Positions 10,720 through 22,463 are shown, counted from the stretch's first letter. The stretch: 64,000 bases of DNA from Liolophura sinensis (GCF_032854445.1 NC_088305.1:5025606-5089605); one strand, 5' to 3'. Program-made: numbers and translations. Notes: generated by a model not told the origin, from the letters alone.

Positions 10720-10908
10720 CCGGCCCCGATAGCTCAGTTGGTAGAATGTCCACCTCGTGAGTGGTGGATCCAGGGTCAATCCTGAGTTGGGTCACACCTA
10801 AGATCTTAAAAGAGGAACTTGTAACTTCCTCGCTTGGAGTTCAGCATTAAGGGGATAGTGCAACGACTGGTCGACCCATATCAGTATAATGGCTTGGGTC
10901 GGGTGGCT
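10720..10908 (+). mobile_element. B-family SINE, 5' half with tRNA-like head
   Basis: Begins 'ccggccccgatagctcagtt' (box A-like) and includes the palindromic core at 10812-10831 (gaggaacttgtaacttcctc). It stops in mid-body at 'gggtcgggtggctta', where a minus-strand A element starts. With the minus-strand fragment at 10451-10622 it makes an inverted pair of about 130 bp arms. Confidence 0.88.
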
Positions 10909-11074
10909 TATTTATTTATTTATTTATTATTTGACTGGATTTTTTACACCGTACTCAAGAATATTTCACTTTTACTAAGCGATATTTCACTGGACGACAG
11001 CCAGCATAATGGTGGGTGGAAACTGTGCAGAGCCCACGACTATCCGCAGGATGCTGACAGACCTTCCCAATTAC
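10909..11074 (-). mobile_element. A-family SINE, 5'-truncated, abutting a B element
   Basis: (TTTA)n followed by 'ttttttacaccgtactcaag' and the body to 'gacagaccttcccaattac'. It lacks the tRNA-like head. The word 'atatttcactt' is followed by a second 'gatatttcactgga', a small internal duplication. The rest of the B element does not resume to the right, so this junction is not a simple insertion. Confidence 0.85.
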
Positions 11075-13487
11075 AGCATGTGAGGCCTTCAGTACAATTT
11101 TTTCGCAAACTTGGGGGCGGGTATGCAAAGAAAAATGTACATATGTACTGTAAAGCCTTTAAATTGATACTTTTGATGCCAACACTTAAGCTTTTCAGTT
11201 AAGACATTAATCAAATCTGAATTGACAAAAACTCTCTAAGTGGCCCTTGGTAATCTAAAGCTGGATGAATCAATCAGCTAGAATCAAGCAAAATGTGTCA
11301 CCTGAAAAATGATGAGCTAAGGCCAATTACAGTAACGACTCAAATGGGTTGCAGTGTAATTTAAGGCTTCAGTACTAACTAGGAAATAAGACACGTGTAG
11401 TAATTGATTGATCAGATTATCAGTAAGATTAAATCAACTACCGAGAAGCATTTAATATGCAGTTGGTTGTAGTCACTGCTTATTAAGATCTTAAACCTGT
11501 GCGGAATAAAATTAGCAACCAAATCAGTAATCTATTCTGAGTCAATTAATTAACACAGTCACCTACATATGTTACCTACATATATGTAAGTATATAAAAT
11601 CATCATAGATCTTTGTGATTATATTACCTGGCCGTAACAGATTTTACAGACTCCTATCAATATACTGTATATGACTTAAAAATTTGCACACCACATTAAA
11701 CATTTTTAGAGGCTAATGAAAAATATTACTTTCGGTGCTGAAACTGCATGACATTTTTCAGTAAAATATTTTCCTGCATGTATCGTCCACAAAAACACTT
11801 TTTCTAAGAATCAGGCAAAGTAAGTAACTTAATTGTCATGCAAATGGACAAAAAATTAGATACATTAACTATCCGAACAAGAAGAGATCAGAACTAACAT
11901 TTTTTTTTTATGAATTACTTAATAAGGTTATTAAGTGTCACCTTTCAACACATCAAACATATTAAACGCTGTTAACATTAAATCATGATATAATCAGTCC
12001 AACTGTCAGAGCATTTTACTGTGTCACTGAGCTGAGCTACCTGTATGGAGGATTTATCAACTAGTGTAACAGATCCCAACAGATTAACTTCATGCAATGA
12101 GAGATTACACTTGAAAAATGTTCCCACATATATCGTGAATGCTAATGATCTTGCAGCAAAAGGCACTAATTACTGTCTTTACATACATGTATGAGTCTGA
12201 CAGACCATAATGATAACAATATAAGAATATGTTAATTTATCAAATGCACATGTATGTAACTAAGTCAATTTATACAATAAAAATGATTTATTTTAAGACA
12301 CAATTTAACACGTTCACATTTCGAAAAAGATAAAGTTATACAGTGCGAGCATAAAACAAAAAAAGAGCTGCAGTCCCTGCAAATGTTCCACCCAGCAGGT
12401 GTGACAAGGTAGCGAGAGATGGCAAACAAATCCTCTATATTCGTAAAATTTCATCCATCATGATCAAGATATACATGTCAGAAATATTAAGAACACATCT
12501 GAGAGTGAAAATTGCAAATCATTGAATTCACTTTCAATCTGTCACACCAGTTAAGTCCCATTGATTTAAAACCACGCAATATATTAGGAATTACCGGGTA
12601 AATCCTGTGGTTGCCAATTTAAAACCAAAAAAGTGTTGAATTTTTCTGAATCCCAGTCTGATCAATGGAGGAATTAAGTCTCTCGTGATGACGTGGCTGA
12701 TCAACGTTTCATTCCAATCAATGAGACACGGGAGTGAAAACAAATCCTGTTCTGTCACACTGGATTTCACTCTTATCACTGCCACATCAACAAACTCAAA
12801 ATATTTTGACACTTAGTAGATACACTACAGAAAGACTGGAAGTATTAGATTTCTTAAATAACGAATATGCACCATGACAAAAAAAATTTTAATGGGTTTT
12901 AATGGCGAAGCTTTTAAAATTTGATTACATGCCCCTACTGATAGGTGACATATCAGGAGTGTGGAGGTGGGTTGGGCAGCTGTGGCCGTGGGTTGACACT
13001 ACTGTCACAGCTGTAGCGGATCACAAATAGATCAACGGTAGGCAAAGTTTACCTAGCGAACGTACGTGTCCACTCAATCTGTGCCGCTAATCAATAAATA
13101 AACCAATATTGATCAATAACAGCTGCACTAAAGTTCTGACAAGATCCTGCTGGAGATGTACATCTGTAGAGTACAGTATGCTTCACATGGCTTTGAACTC
13201 ATTCTTAAATGTAGTCCTATAACAGACAATAATAATTATATTTTGTGATTTATAAGCCAGCCAACACTAAGATATCAAAAACTGGAACAAAAATCCGGCT
13301 GAAAATCCACCATTTCATTTTTGTCGATCATGAGGTTTTAATTAATTTCCTGTTTTTCAAGGCTCTGTGATCATGCAAATATCTTAATTAAACCAAAACA
13401 ATTGCTGGGGCAGTTCATATATTACACAAATTAGATGATTGTCAAGTTTTTGTTGTTACACCCTCCGATGAAATTATAACAAATTTA
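11075..13487. other. Long unique AT-rich block
   Basis: About 2.4 kb with no repeat I recognise. A small perfect inverted repeat, acttaataaggttattaagt, lies at 11917-11936. Minus-strand open frames at 11978-12166 and 12591-12812 have no recognisable domain. At 13310-13440 there is 'atgcaaatatcttaattaaa', with an octamer-type and a homeodomain-type word, in DNA that could be regulatory. Confidence 0.35.
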
Positions 13488-13784
13488 TATTCATTCTGCC
13501 GGGGGCCTCGGTGACTCAGTTGGTTAGCGTGCTAGCGCAGCATGATGACCCAGGAGCCTCTGGGTCATTACTCCAATGCAGTCGCATGTGAGTTCAAGTC
13601 CAGCTCAGGCAGGCTTCCTCTCCGGCCGTACAAGGGAAGGTCTGCCAACAACCTGCTGATGGTCGTGGGTTTTTACTGGGTTTCCTCCCACCACAATGCT
13701 GGTCGCCGTCATATAAGTGAAACATTCTTGAGTATGGGGTAAAACACAAATCAAATAAATAAATAAATAAATATTTATTCTGCC
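13488..13784 (+). mobile_element. A-family SINE, full length, with ~13-bp target duplication
   Basis: Element 13501-13771. The head 'ggcctcggtgactcagttgg' carries a box A-like segment, and 'gtgagttcaagtccagctc' is box B-like. The body follows ('cttcctctccggccgtac', 'ctcccaccacaatgctggtc'), then the 3' motif and a (AAAT)n tail. The flanks tattcattctgcc (13488-13500) and tatttattctgcc (13772-13784) match at 12 of 13 bases. Short open frames in the element are incidental. Confidence 0.93.
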
Positions 13785-13908
13785 AGTAGAACAACAATTT
13801 AAAATCAGTGTGGCCTTGATTCAATATGACTCCAACTCCCAAATCCCAAAACAAAAGAAAAAAAAAAACAAAAGCTGCTATAATTAAAATTAAATTTGAT
13901 GTTTATTC

Positions 13909-13993
13909 TGGGTGATTTCCCCAGGTTTCAGGTAAGAGTGAAATATTCTTGGGTACGGCGTAAAACTTTTGTATCAATCAAATAAATAAATAT
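13909..13993 (+). mobile_element. A-family SINE 3' fragment with variant tail
   Basis: Only the 3' end is left ('gtgaaatattcttgggtacg'). After 'cgtaaaac' the usual 'accaatcaaa' is replaced by 'ttttgtatcaatcaaata'. Bases 13941-13976 are an exact reverse complement of 14717-14752 on the far side of the C-rich array. Confidence 0.85.
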
Positions 13994-14038
13994 ACTAGGT
14001 GAAGGAAACCACAGTGCCAGGAGTAAACTTTCACTCAG

Positions 14039-14654
14039 CCACGGACTCCCTCCTCAGCCATGGACCCCCACCACAGCCACGCACCCCCTCCCCAGCCACG
14101 CACCCCCTCCCCAGCCAAGGACTCCCTCCCCAGCCAAGGACTCCCTCCACAGCCACGCACCCTTCCCTAGCCAAGGACTCCCTCCCCAGCCACGCACCCC
14201 CTCCCTAGCCAAGGACTCCCCACCCAGCCACTCCCCCCCCTCCCCAGCCAAGGACTCCCTCCCCAGCCAAGGACTCCCTCCACAGCCACGCACCCCCTCC
14301 CCAGCCAAGGACTCCCTCCCCAGCCAAGGGCCACACACCCCCTCCCCAGCCAAGGACTCCCTCCACAGCCACGCACCCCCTCCCCAGCCAAGGACTCCCT
14401 CCCCAGCCATGGATCCCCTCCACAGCCACGCTCCTCCTCCCCAGCCAAGGACTCCCGGCCCAGCCACACACCCCCTCCCCAGCCAAGGACTCCCTCCCCA
14501 GTCAAGGGTCTCTTCCACAGCCACGCACCCCCTCCCCAGCCAAGGGCTCCCTCCCCAGCCACAGACTCCATCCCCAGCCATGGACCCCCCTCCACAGCCA
14601 CGCACCCCCTCCCCAGCCAAGGACTCCCTCCCTAGCCATGGACCCCCTCCACAG
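14039..14654. repeat. 19-bp C-rich minisatellite (about 32 units)
   Basis: Units such as ccaaggactccctccccag and ccacgcaccccctccccag, both 19 bp, alternate irregularly for 616 bp. A few units have indels, for example the C-run near 14235. The minus strand is G-rich with repeated runs of 3-5 G, so it could form G-quadruplexes. Several Gly/Trp-rich minus-strand frames (up to 188 aa) and Pro-rich plus frames are open; as they overlap in different frames they are by-products of the repeat. Confidence 0.95.
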
Positions 14655-14716
14655 TTTTAATGCTTAAAACTCTTTTCAACATGTCCCATTTTACATGTAC
14701 ACGTATATTATTGTCC

Positions 14717-14830
14717 TGATACAAAAGTTTTACGCCGTACCCAAGAATATTTTTGGCGGTTTAGGACGCCAGCACAGCGCAATGACTCATGCTGCCTTCC
14801 TCTCCAGCCATACGTGGGAAGGTCTTCTGT
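14717..14830. mobile_element. Rearranged A-family SINE pieces
   Basis: The left part (14717-14752) is a minus-strand A-element 3' end, the exact mirror of 13941-13976. It is joined to plus-strand body sequence ('catgctgccttcctctccag', 'tacgtgggaaggtctt') at about 14790-14825. Two pieces in opposite orientation next to each other indicate a rearrangement. Confidence 0.8.
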
Positions 14831-14879
14831 ATTTGTTCATCGCCAAATTCACAACTTTTTCACTTCTCCATTGGCAGTT

Positions 14880-15165
14880 AGTTTTATCCGTGATGGAAAC
14901 CGGAGTGTTCAAGGTAAATCAAAGACCTTTAGCAAGTTACTAGCGAACTTTAATACATATGATGTTGAGATACACAAAATATTGGTGGCGGATAAATGGA
15001 TTTCCAATGAACAACTTTACTGTACAAACAGCAATACGAGAGCTGTGGTGAACTTATTGGCACACCTGAAGCACTGACAGCTGAGGTAACGACAAATTCC
15101 CTGTCAAAGACTGGCTTTGAGCTCACACCTGTTGTAGTGCATGATGACTAGCACGTCGAAACAAG
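14880..15165 (-). mobile_element. Possible E-family SINE-like repeat
   Basis: 'gatggaaaccggagtgttca' and 'cctttagcaagttactagcg' match, loosely, the repeat at 28310-28455 ('ggaggaaaccagagtgtcag', 'cctctggcaagttaggc'). From general knowledge this 'gaaaccggag..gcaagtta' string belongs to mollusc SINE-like repeats related to the A body. Boundaries are uncertain. Confidence 0.45.
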
Positions 15166-15344
15166 AGGCCATTTCGCTTGTGATATTTGTTTATTTTAGA
15201 TTATTCCTGGCAAAAATTTCAAATACATGTAACAAAGCATGATAAAATTGTATCAAATTAAATGTAAGGTATTCTTTTCATATAAATGTATTCAGAAGAT
15301 GGTTTTCATCAAGCTGTACCTGTACACTATATGCACATGTACAC

Positions 15345-15580
15345 AGGTATGCTTGGGGTTTAATGTCGTACTCATTAGGCGTGTGGACTGTCTTCTGGTA
15401 GCTGAGCGAGCTCATGCTGCTGTCACTGAGGTATCATGCCGAAGATACCAGACATGACACCCCGCCCAGTCCCATTATACTCACAACAGGCCCGAACCAC
15501 TCCTGCTTCCCTGCTTTAACCCTTCAATGCTGAGCACCAAGCAAGGCAGCAAACAAGGCCGTACCATTTTTGAAGTTTTT
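15345..15580 (-). mobile_element. C-family SINE-like repeat
   Basis: 'gcttggggtttaatgtcgta' at the left is the B/C-type 3' end in minus orientation. It continues through 'gaagataccagacatgacac', 'cccgcccagtcccattatac' and 'caatgctgagcaccaagcaa'. The same order occurs in the diverged copy at 31214-31515. It resembles the B family in layout (shared 3' end, 'tgctgagcrccaagc') but has its own middle. Confidence 0.75.
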
Positions 15581-17298
15581 GATATGATCCGTTTTGGGTT
15601 AATATAAATAAAAATTTGTAGAAAAATGACGAATTAAGTTATCATATTTTTTCTTGATGTAAGTGATTTTTCAAGGAATGTGATGCAAACTGTGATTACT
15701 AAGAAATTTTACCAAAAAATGCTGCTTTTTAGCCGATCAGAGGGTTGCAGTTTGAAAAAAATCCAAAAATTTTATTACAAAATCCAACGTTCTGATCACT
15801 TACATGTGTACGTAGGTCAAAACGTTGTATTTTGTAATAAAATTGGAATTTTGGAGGAAAACACATAAAAACTTTATGACATATCATACATTAAATGGTG
15901 TGAGGTGAATGAAGATAATATTTGACGTAAATGTTTAAGACTAAAAAATTGAAGGCAAAATGCTTGAAAAGTAATACATATGTATTGTAATGAACATGCA
16001 TGTACATGTAAACAAATAATTACACGATTAAGAATCACAGCAGCTGCATCTTGCTGTACAGCAAGTACTCAAGTTCTTCTATACGTTGTGAAATCTGATT
16101 TCTAGAGGAAGATCCCAAAAGGCACGTCACAAATATTAAACTACTACGGCAGATCCTTCAGATTTTCTGCATCACATTTTCAGCATAATTGATCACCACC
16201 TGGGGGATTGATCAGCACAGTGTCAAATGTTTCATACAATTATACATTACTTCACTTTGTATACGGATCAATACTCCAGCTCTGAAGTCTGATGGATTTA
16301 AAACTAATTGCAAGTGAAAGTGGACAAGTGCGGAAGAAACAAACATGCCAGATGCCGCATCATTTAGCCATCAAAAACACGTCATGTTTTACTCGCACAA
16401 TTAATAATAATGGCTTTTTAACAAGACCATTTTTTTAGAGGTTCCTACTTCACGCATAATGCAACATTAAAATCACGATTTATCTCCATTTTGAACGAGA
16501 ATTTTATTTGATCTGTCAAAAAGAAAATCCACAATTCAGGTTAATTTCAGAACCTCACCAATCATACCTGATGACAGGTTTCTGCCTGTTCTTTATATAT
16601 CCATTATTCTGAAGATACATTAAACTTGCACTGCTTTTTTTTTCTAACAAACACATGAAAAATTAACAATGTGAAGACAATTACAAATTTCTAGATTTTC
16701 ACCTGACTGCTCCCCCAATTAGAAGTTCATTTCTTGAAGCTTCAAGTTGCCTAAAATATTGATTTATTTTCGTTATTATTAGAAAGGTCTTAATTCATCC
16801 AAAAAAAATTGCCAGCATTCTCTGGTGGGTAACATTACTTGTAATTACACTCACAGATCTGTAATTTGCAAATTAACATATTTGCATGTGATGACATAAA
16901 ATTTCATTGATTTTTCTCTACTTTGAGCAACAGCTGACTAGAAGTTTATTTTATCTGTGAAAAAGCCCATTTAGAATAGAGGGAGTGAGTGAGTGCCTGG
17001 GGTTTAACTTCGTCATTTAGAATTGAAAAAGTCAGAATAAAAAAACAGTCAGTAGATTTAACTGATTTATTAGATGTACTGTGCATGTTGACAATTTTAC
17101 ACACGACATCAACTGGTTAATCATGATGATATTGTGAATTCATTATCTGGTGAACCTGTTCACATGTGAAATCATCAGTAGGGTACTAACTCACACTATG
17201 ACAATTTCACAACTTTTTTCCTGTCAGGCTTTTCCCCTGGGTCTAGCTTTACTTGCTCCATCAGCCAGTTTTAATATAACATGACTGTATGTGCATGT
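15581..17298. other. Long unique AT-rich block with possible conserved non-coding DNA
   Basis: No gene or repeat recognised except a short B/C-type tail scrap at 16980-17018 ('agtgagtgcctggggtttaa'). The part at about 16640-16920 has words often bound by developmental factors (taattacac, ttgcaaattaac, ttgcatgtgatg) with little internal repetition. That is compatible with a conserved non-coding element but is not proof of one. Confidence 0.35.
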
Positions 17299-17516
17299 CA
17301 ACTCTATAATTTATTTATTTATTTGATTAGTGTTTTACGCCGTACTCAAGAATATTTCACTTATATGACGGCGGCCAGCATTATGGTGGGAGGAAGCCGG
17401 GTACAGGCCGGGGGAAACCCACGACCATCCGCAGGTTGCTGGCAGACCTTCCCACTTACGGCCGGAGAGAGGAAGCCAGCATGAGCAGGACTTGAACTCA
17501 CAGCGCAACTCTATAA
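17299..17516 (-). mobile_element. A-family SINE, 5'-truncated, 11-bp target duplication
   Basis: The perfect direct repeat caactctataa (17299-17309 and 17506-17516) encloses 17310-17505. The element has the (ATTT)n tail, the 3' motif and a well-preserved body. It ends at the box B-like part ('cttgaactcacagcg'), so the box A half of the head was never copied. Body identity to other full-length copies is high, so it is young. Confidence 0.93.
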
Positions 17517-18839
17517 ATATGTTGGCCTGGATACCATATTGGTGAGTCAGACTCAATACCTTGCATATGCTTGTTCATGTGATTGTAAGGGTGTGTCATG
17601 TCTGGTGTCTTAAGCATGACATTCCAGTCAAACAACACTGTAAACATGCTGTCTTTTTTCACTAACCTAACCTATGGGCAGGTGCCACTTGAGGTATTAT
17701 ACAGTGTACATGATTATGGATGTCTACGTGTACTTGCAACAAGCCAGACAAAAATTAATGGAGGCCAGCTAGTCTTGATGGTGATACATATATTTTAATG
17801 CTGTCTCCTCTGAGTCCTGTAGAAGACAACATCCTGCCCACCGTGTGCTGCTGCCAGATTGACCATTACTCGGGCTCAGTACTATCCTCTTATGTTAGGT
17901 AAAACCCAGAAATTAAGGTCCCAAAGGTGTCAATGTTACAGTTGTATAGACATGATCTGACTACCTGTAAGAAGTGGCCAAAGGTCTCAGGCTCTTCAGG
18001 ATGCTCTAATCTTTCAGCCACATATGTTCTGTTTCTATAAGGTTAACTGTTTGTTTTCAACCCATACATACATAACAGGAGCCTTAGATGAAACATTTAA
18101 CAGGTCTAAGGATGTTGCTCTCTTTTTAAAGGTGAAGAAAACATAAAAATGATGCCAAAATCAGATGAAAGGGCATCAATATTTATTTGCAGATGTGGTC
18201 TTTAATATTTCTTCCGATGTTTTTTTTTTTCAGGAGAAAAGGTATTTGAAAATATTTTTGTGTGGCGGGCCTTTGGGATCACCTTCTGGTACTTATCGTT
18301 GTTGAATAATAATGGTCTAAATAAGGATGTGATGCTTGTCTAATAAATATATTTGAATGTAAATTTGTTGTTTATATCCAAAGGTATGCATTTAATCTAA
18401 ATTATGATAATACTAAACATATAAATATAATCAAAATCCGACCTGAACAGATTTGTTAGCTGGAAAGACGAAATTCTAGTGCTAATACATTTATTAAACA
18501 TGTGTTACATCCTCATTTACAATGTTATTAAACAAAGACTATATATACCAAAAGGCAGTCCCAAATGCCCACCATACAAGAATTATTTTCAGAAGTCTTT
18601 TTCTCTTTAAAGAAATATAAAAAAAAATATTGAAGACCATATTCACGACTAACTTTTTGCACTCTTTCAATATAACATTATGTAACTTTTGTGTTTTCTC
18701 TACCTCTAACAAAACAGATTGACTGGTATATTTATACAATTTTTTTTGATTGATTGTGTTTGAGTACATGAGTGAAGCAACCATAACACCCGAAAAGTTT
18801 TTAGGGTGTAGGTACATGGTTCCCTTTGTAGTTATTTCT
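17517..18839. other. Unique stretch
   Basis: AT-rich DNA with no recognised repeat. A 127-aa minus-strand open frame at 18539-18922 runs into the array that follows and has no recognisable domain. Confidence 0.4.
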
Positions 18840-19790
18840 GTGAAAGGTTTCCACAGACACCTTCCACATACAACCGGTACTAGTATGTTCTCCCTAAACT
18901 TTGCCAAAACTCTTTTCCACATTCAACCAACAAGGGGACCTAGAATGTTCCCTAAACTCATTGTCCATAGAAACCTTCCAAATACAACCAACAAGGGGAC
19001 CTGGTACGTTCCCTAGCTAAAAACATTGTCCATGCTTTAAAAAATTTCCACAAACAAACAACAAAGGGATCTAGTATGTTCCCTTATCCATTTGCCCACA
19101 GAAACCTTCCTCATACAACCAACAAGGGGACATAGTATGTTCCCTAAACTCATTGTCCATAGAAACCTTCCACATACAACCAACAAGGGGATCCTAGTTG
19201 GTTCCCTAAACTCTTTGTCCACAGAAACCTTTCACATACGACCTACAAATGGACCTTGTACGTTCCCTAAACCCATTGTCCATAGAAACCCTTCACATAC
19301 AACCAGCAACGGGCATCTAGTAGGCTCCCTAAACCCATTGTCTGTAGAAACTTTCCACATACATCTACAACCAACAAGGGGACCTGGTATGTTCCCTAAA
19401 CCCATTGTCCATGGAAACCTTCCACATACAACCACCAAGAGGATTTAGTACGTTCCCTAAACCCATTGTCCATGGAAACCTTCCACATACAACCACCAAG
19501 AGGATTTAGTACGTTCCCTAAACCCATTGTCCATGGAAACCTTCCACATACAACCACCAAGAGGATTTAGTACGTTCCCTAAACCCATTGTCCATGGAAA
19601 CCTTCCACATACAACCACCAAGAGGGCCTAGTATGTTCCCTAAACCCATTGTCCATAGAAACCTTCCACATACAACCACCAAGAGGATCTTATAGAATGT
19701 TCCCTAAACTCTTTACCTAAAGAAACCTTCGACACAAACAATAAGGCGACATAGTATGTTTCCTAAACACTTTGGTCCTCGTTTACAGAA
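18840..19790. repeat. 61-bp tandem array (left copy)
   Basis: Units contain 'ccctaaacccattgtccat' and 'gaaaccttccacatacaacc'. Spacing is exactly 61 bp in the conserved core (for example 'ggatttag' at 19441 and 19502). Right-hand copies are nearly identical, left-hand ones diverged. A related, shorter array is at 23130-23530, next to the second copy of the segmental duplication. Confidence 0.95.
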
Positions 19791-19797
19791 ACATGTA

Positions 19798-20018
19798 TTT
19801 ATTGATTTATTTGATTCGAGTTTTATGGCGTGCTCAACAACACTTTACTTATGCGACATGGCCACATTTTGGTGGGAGGAAACTGGGCCTGGCCTGGGGA
19901 AAACCCATGGACATTCGCAGTTTGCTCAATGACCTTCCCACTTAAGGACGGACAGGATGCCAGCATGAGCTGAACTTGAACTCACAGCCACCGCACCTAT
20001 AAGAGGCTTCTGAGTCAT
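19798..20018 (-). mobile_element. A-family SINE in duplication, left copy
   Basis: (TTTA)-like tail, 'gagttttatggcgtgctcaa', and body to 'ctcacagccaccgcacctat'. It is orthologous in position to the element at 23553-23772, so this insertion came before the segmental duplication. It is more diverged from the A consensus than the SINE at 20864-21132. Confidence 0.85.
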
Positions 20019-20852
20019 GTATTATGCTAAAAAGTGTGAGTCAATTTCCTCTTCCATAGTGCGAAGTGAGATTTATTGAATACCATAAACAATGTTTCTG
20101 GAGAGAAGTGATCTTGCTCAATGATCAAAATACATGTGCATCCCTCCAACTACAGCTACAAAGTAGATCCACAAGAGTTCTAGAGATCAAATCCAGCTTC
20201 TGCGGGTTTGGTTGTCAGAATGTCAGAATGCTTGCCACTGGTGCTGTGCCGGCTTCCACACTTCATGACAGCTATCAGTTAATTGAAATGAGTGTGGTGT
20301 AAAACACGAACTAAAAAATAAACATGTAAATCTACATTTCTAGTATCATGGGTTATTTTCATCTCTCACTGGACAGTCATACTTCATTCTTAATATCCCT
20401 CAGACATGGACTTAATCTAAAACAAATGACACCAACATAAAACCCATGCAGTGCACTCATTAATACATAGCACCAGAGTTTCTACTTCACAAACAATTCT
20501 GATGACAAAACTAATTTGGCCATTGTCTATAGAATCGAGTTTCCAGAGAATCCTGCCAGCAGTCATCCTACCAATTTAAATTCCATACAATTCCAGCCCC
20601 CCAGCAAATTCCGGAAATCATTCGCCACCACGATCCATCTAAGTTCGTGATCACAACCAGTGTGGTGCCAATACAGACAACCAGCATGCAGGGACACTCT
20701 ATCAGGGTCTCCAATTATGGGACTAACAGGGAGCAGGTGCAGATATAACACAGTGACATTAATCAAGTTTCCTAAGTTCTTTTTTTCGTAAAATACGGAC
20801 AACCAAAATAAGCTCTTAATCTGTTTTTTTTTTTTGTTTTTATTCTCTTGAA

Positions 20853-20860
20853 CTTTACAC

Positions 20861-20891
<31 letters not shown>

Positions 20892-21142
20892 GATTGGTGT
20901 TTTACGCCGTACTCAAGAATATTTCACTTATACGACGGCGGCCAGCATTATGGTGGGTGGAAACCTGGCACAGCCCGGGGGAAACCCATGACCATCCGCA
21001 GCTTGCTGGAAGACCTTCGCACTTACGGCCGGAGAGGAAGCCAGCATGAGCTGGACTTGAACTCACAGCGACCGCATTGGTGAGAGGCTCCTGGGTCATT
21101 ACGCTGCGCTAGCGCGCTAACCGACTGAGCCACGGAGGCCCC
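20853..21142 (-). mobile_element. A-family SINE, full length, filled site
   Basis: Element 20864-21132 has a nearly intact tRNA-like head ('gctagcgcgctaaccgactg'), intact body and a plain poly-T (about 29 bases) in place of the (ATTT)n seen elsewhere. The target duplication is ctttacactat, at 20853-20863 and 21132-21142. In the second copy of the segmental duplication the same target occurs once, uninterrupted, at 24618-24628. Confidence 0.96.
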
Positions 21143-22119
21143 TTTACACTATATAGAACTCCTTGTAGATTTATCTTTCAGTTAATACTTCCAGAAGCAC
21201 ATGCCAAAAACATTGTTGATGTATCCTTCAGACTAATTATAACAGACAACTTTTAGATTTCTTTTTGAGGAGTGTGGAGTACATCTATGTGTAGTTACAT
21301 TTGTAAAACCATGCATAATTTACAAATCCAATAAGTGCTTCATGTACTGTAAAGAACACTAAAGGTGTTAGACAAGTTCAACCTGGTAAGCTGAGTGAAG
21401 TCTAAGGCTACAGGTAGTATCAGAAGAGAGGTGAGAGTACCAAGGTGTCAATGTATCAACCAATAGAATGCACAGACAGAGATGCCTTATAACTCTGCCT
21501 GACAAACACTGTCAGCCATTTGATGGAGGTACCACATTTGTACAACATGAAAGCAGCCCACAAGACTGATTGGCACAGTAGCAGTGATGCCTCTCATTGA
21601 CAAAGAGGACAGGTAACAAAAGGAAAATGTTTCAATTACAGACAGAAGGATACCTCAAACTCCAAGTTAAAAAATACCGAAGATGGAAAAAAATTGCAGC
21701 GGTCCACATCAATTTGGAATTGATTACCCTTGTTAAGCACAGGGAGGAAAGAGTGGGTAAATTTTTCTACCTTCTGAGCCTAAGGGTCTTCCGGCTAGGT
21801 GACAATGCCCTCAGAAGATTCTCTCCTGTTGCCTTTCATTTATTATTTACCCCAGACAGACTGTTCTCTGACCCTGACAAGACAATTGAGGTTACGTGTG
21901 GAGAACATTGAGACATGATTACACTCTAAACCATTTATAGTTATATGCTAAAAGCAGCCCCACAATTTCTGTCCGTTTGATCTGTCTGGGCTCCGGAGAC
22001 GGGATCAAATTCAGAATCCACTTAATACCTGTCCTCTGCCTTCCGTCTCCAATTAGGCTCTGTATCAACTAACAAACTGTCCTCTTGAAGCATATGGCCA
22101 ACAGGCCATAGATCTATCA

Positions 22120-22463
22120 GCCTGGAGGGCACGCATGCTCCCTTGTGTTCAAGCAGGATAGTCTCCTCTTAAGTAATGTTCAGCTTGAACTTTGCTTCCT
22201 TTGAAGGAAAAGTAGAAAATGTCACAGCAAGCACCTGGCCTGCAGCTGGCAGGTTACACTTGAAGACCTCATCCTATTGACGATCTACAAGTTTATCCCA
22301 AATTACAATTGATTTACCATTTATAAGCCTACATCTACATGCATGTAGTACATACACTCTGCCTTCATTCACAAATTTAACATCAACATTCGTATTCATT
22401 TTACTGTTTATAATCCTTGTACATGTACTTTTTCACCAATTTACAATTAATATACACATATAC
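22120..22463. other. Unique stretch
   Basis: Unique DNA between the end of the left duplication copy and the next SINE. Nothing recognised. Confidence 0.4.

Larger units (their letters stand above)
18840..22119 (+). repeat. Segmental duplication, left copy
   Basis: From the 61-bp array to 'catagatctatca' at 22119, this block is colinear with 23130-25554. The best conserved part is about 20050-22119. Differences are scattered substitutions plus three larger ones: the SINE at 20864-21132, about 90 bp after 'caagttcaacctgg' (21385-21470) that copy 2 lacks, and a G-run that only copy 2 has. The flanks outside the block do not match. None of the matching short open frames looks like a gene. Confidence 0.92.

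Noticed and set aside
14054-14620. Gly/Trp-rich 188-aa minus-strand open frame resembling a structural protein
   Set aside because: Minisatellite translation: other frames are equally open, units have indels that shift frame, and there is no start context or flanking coding sequence.
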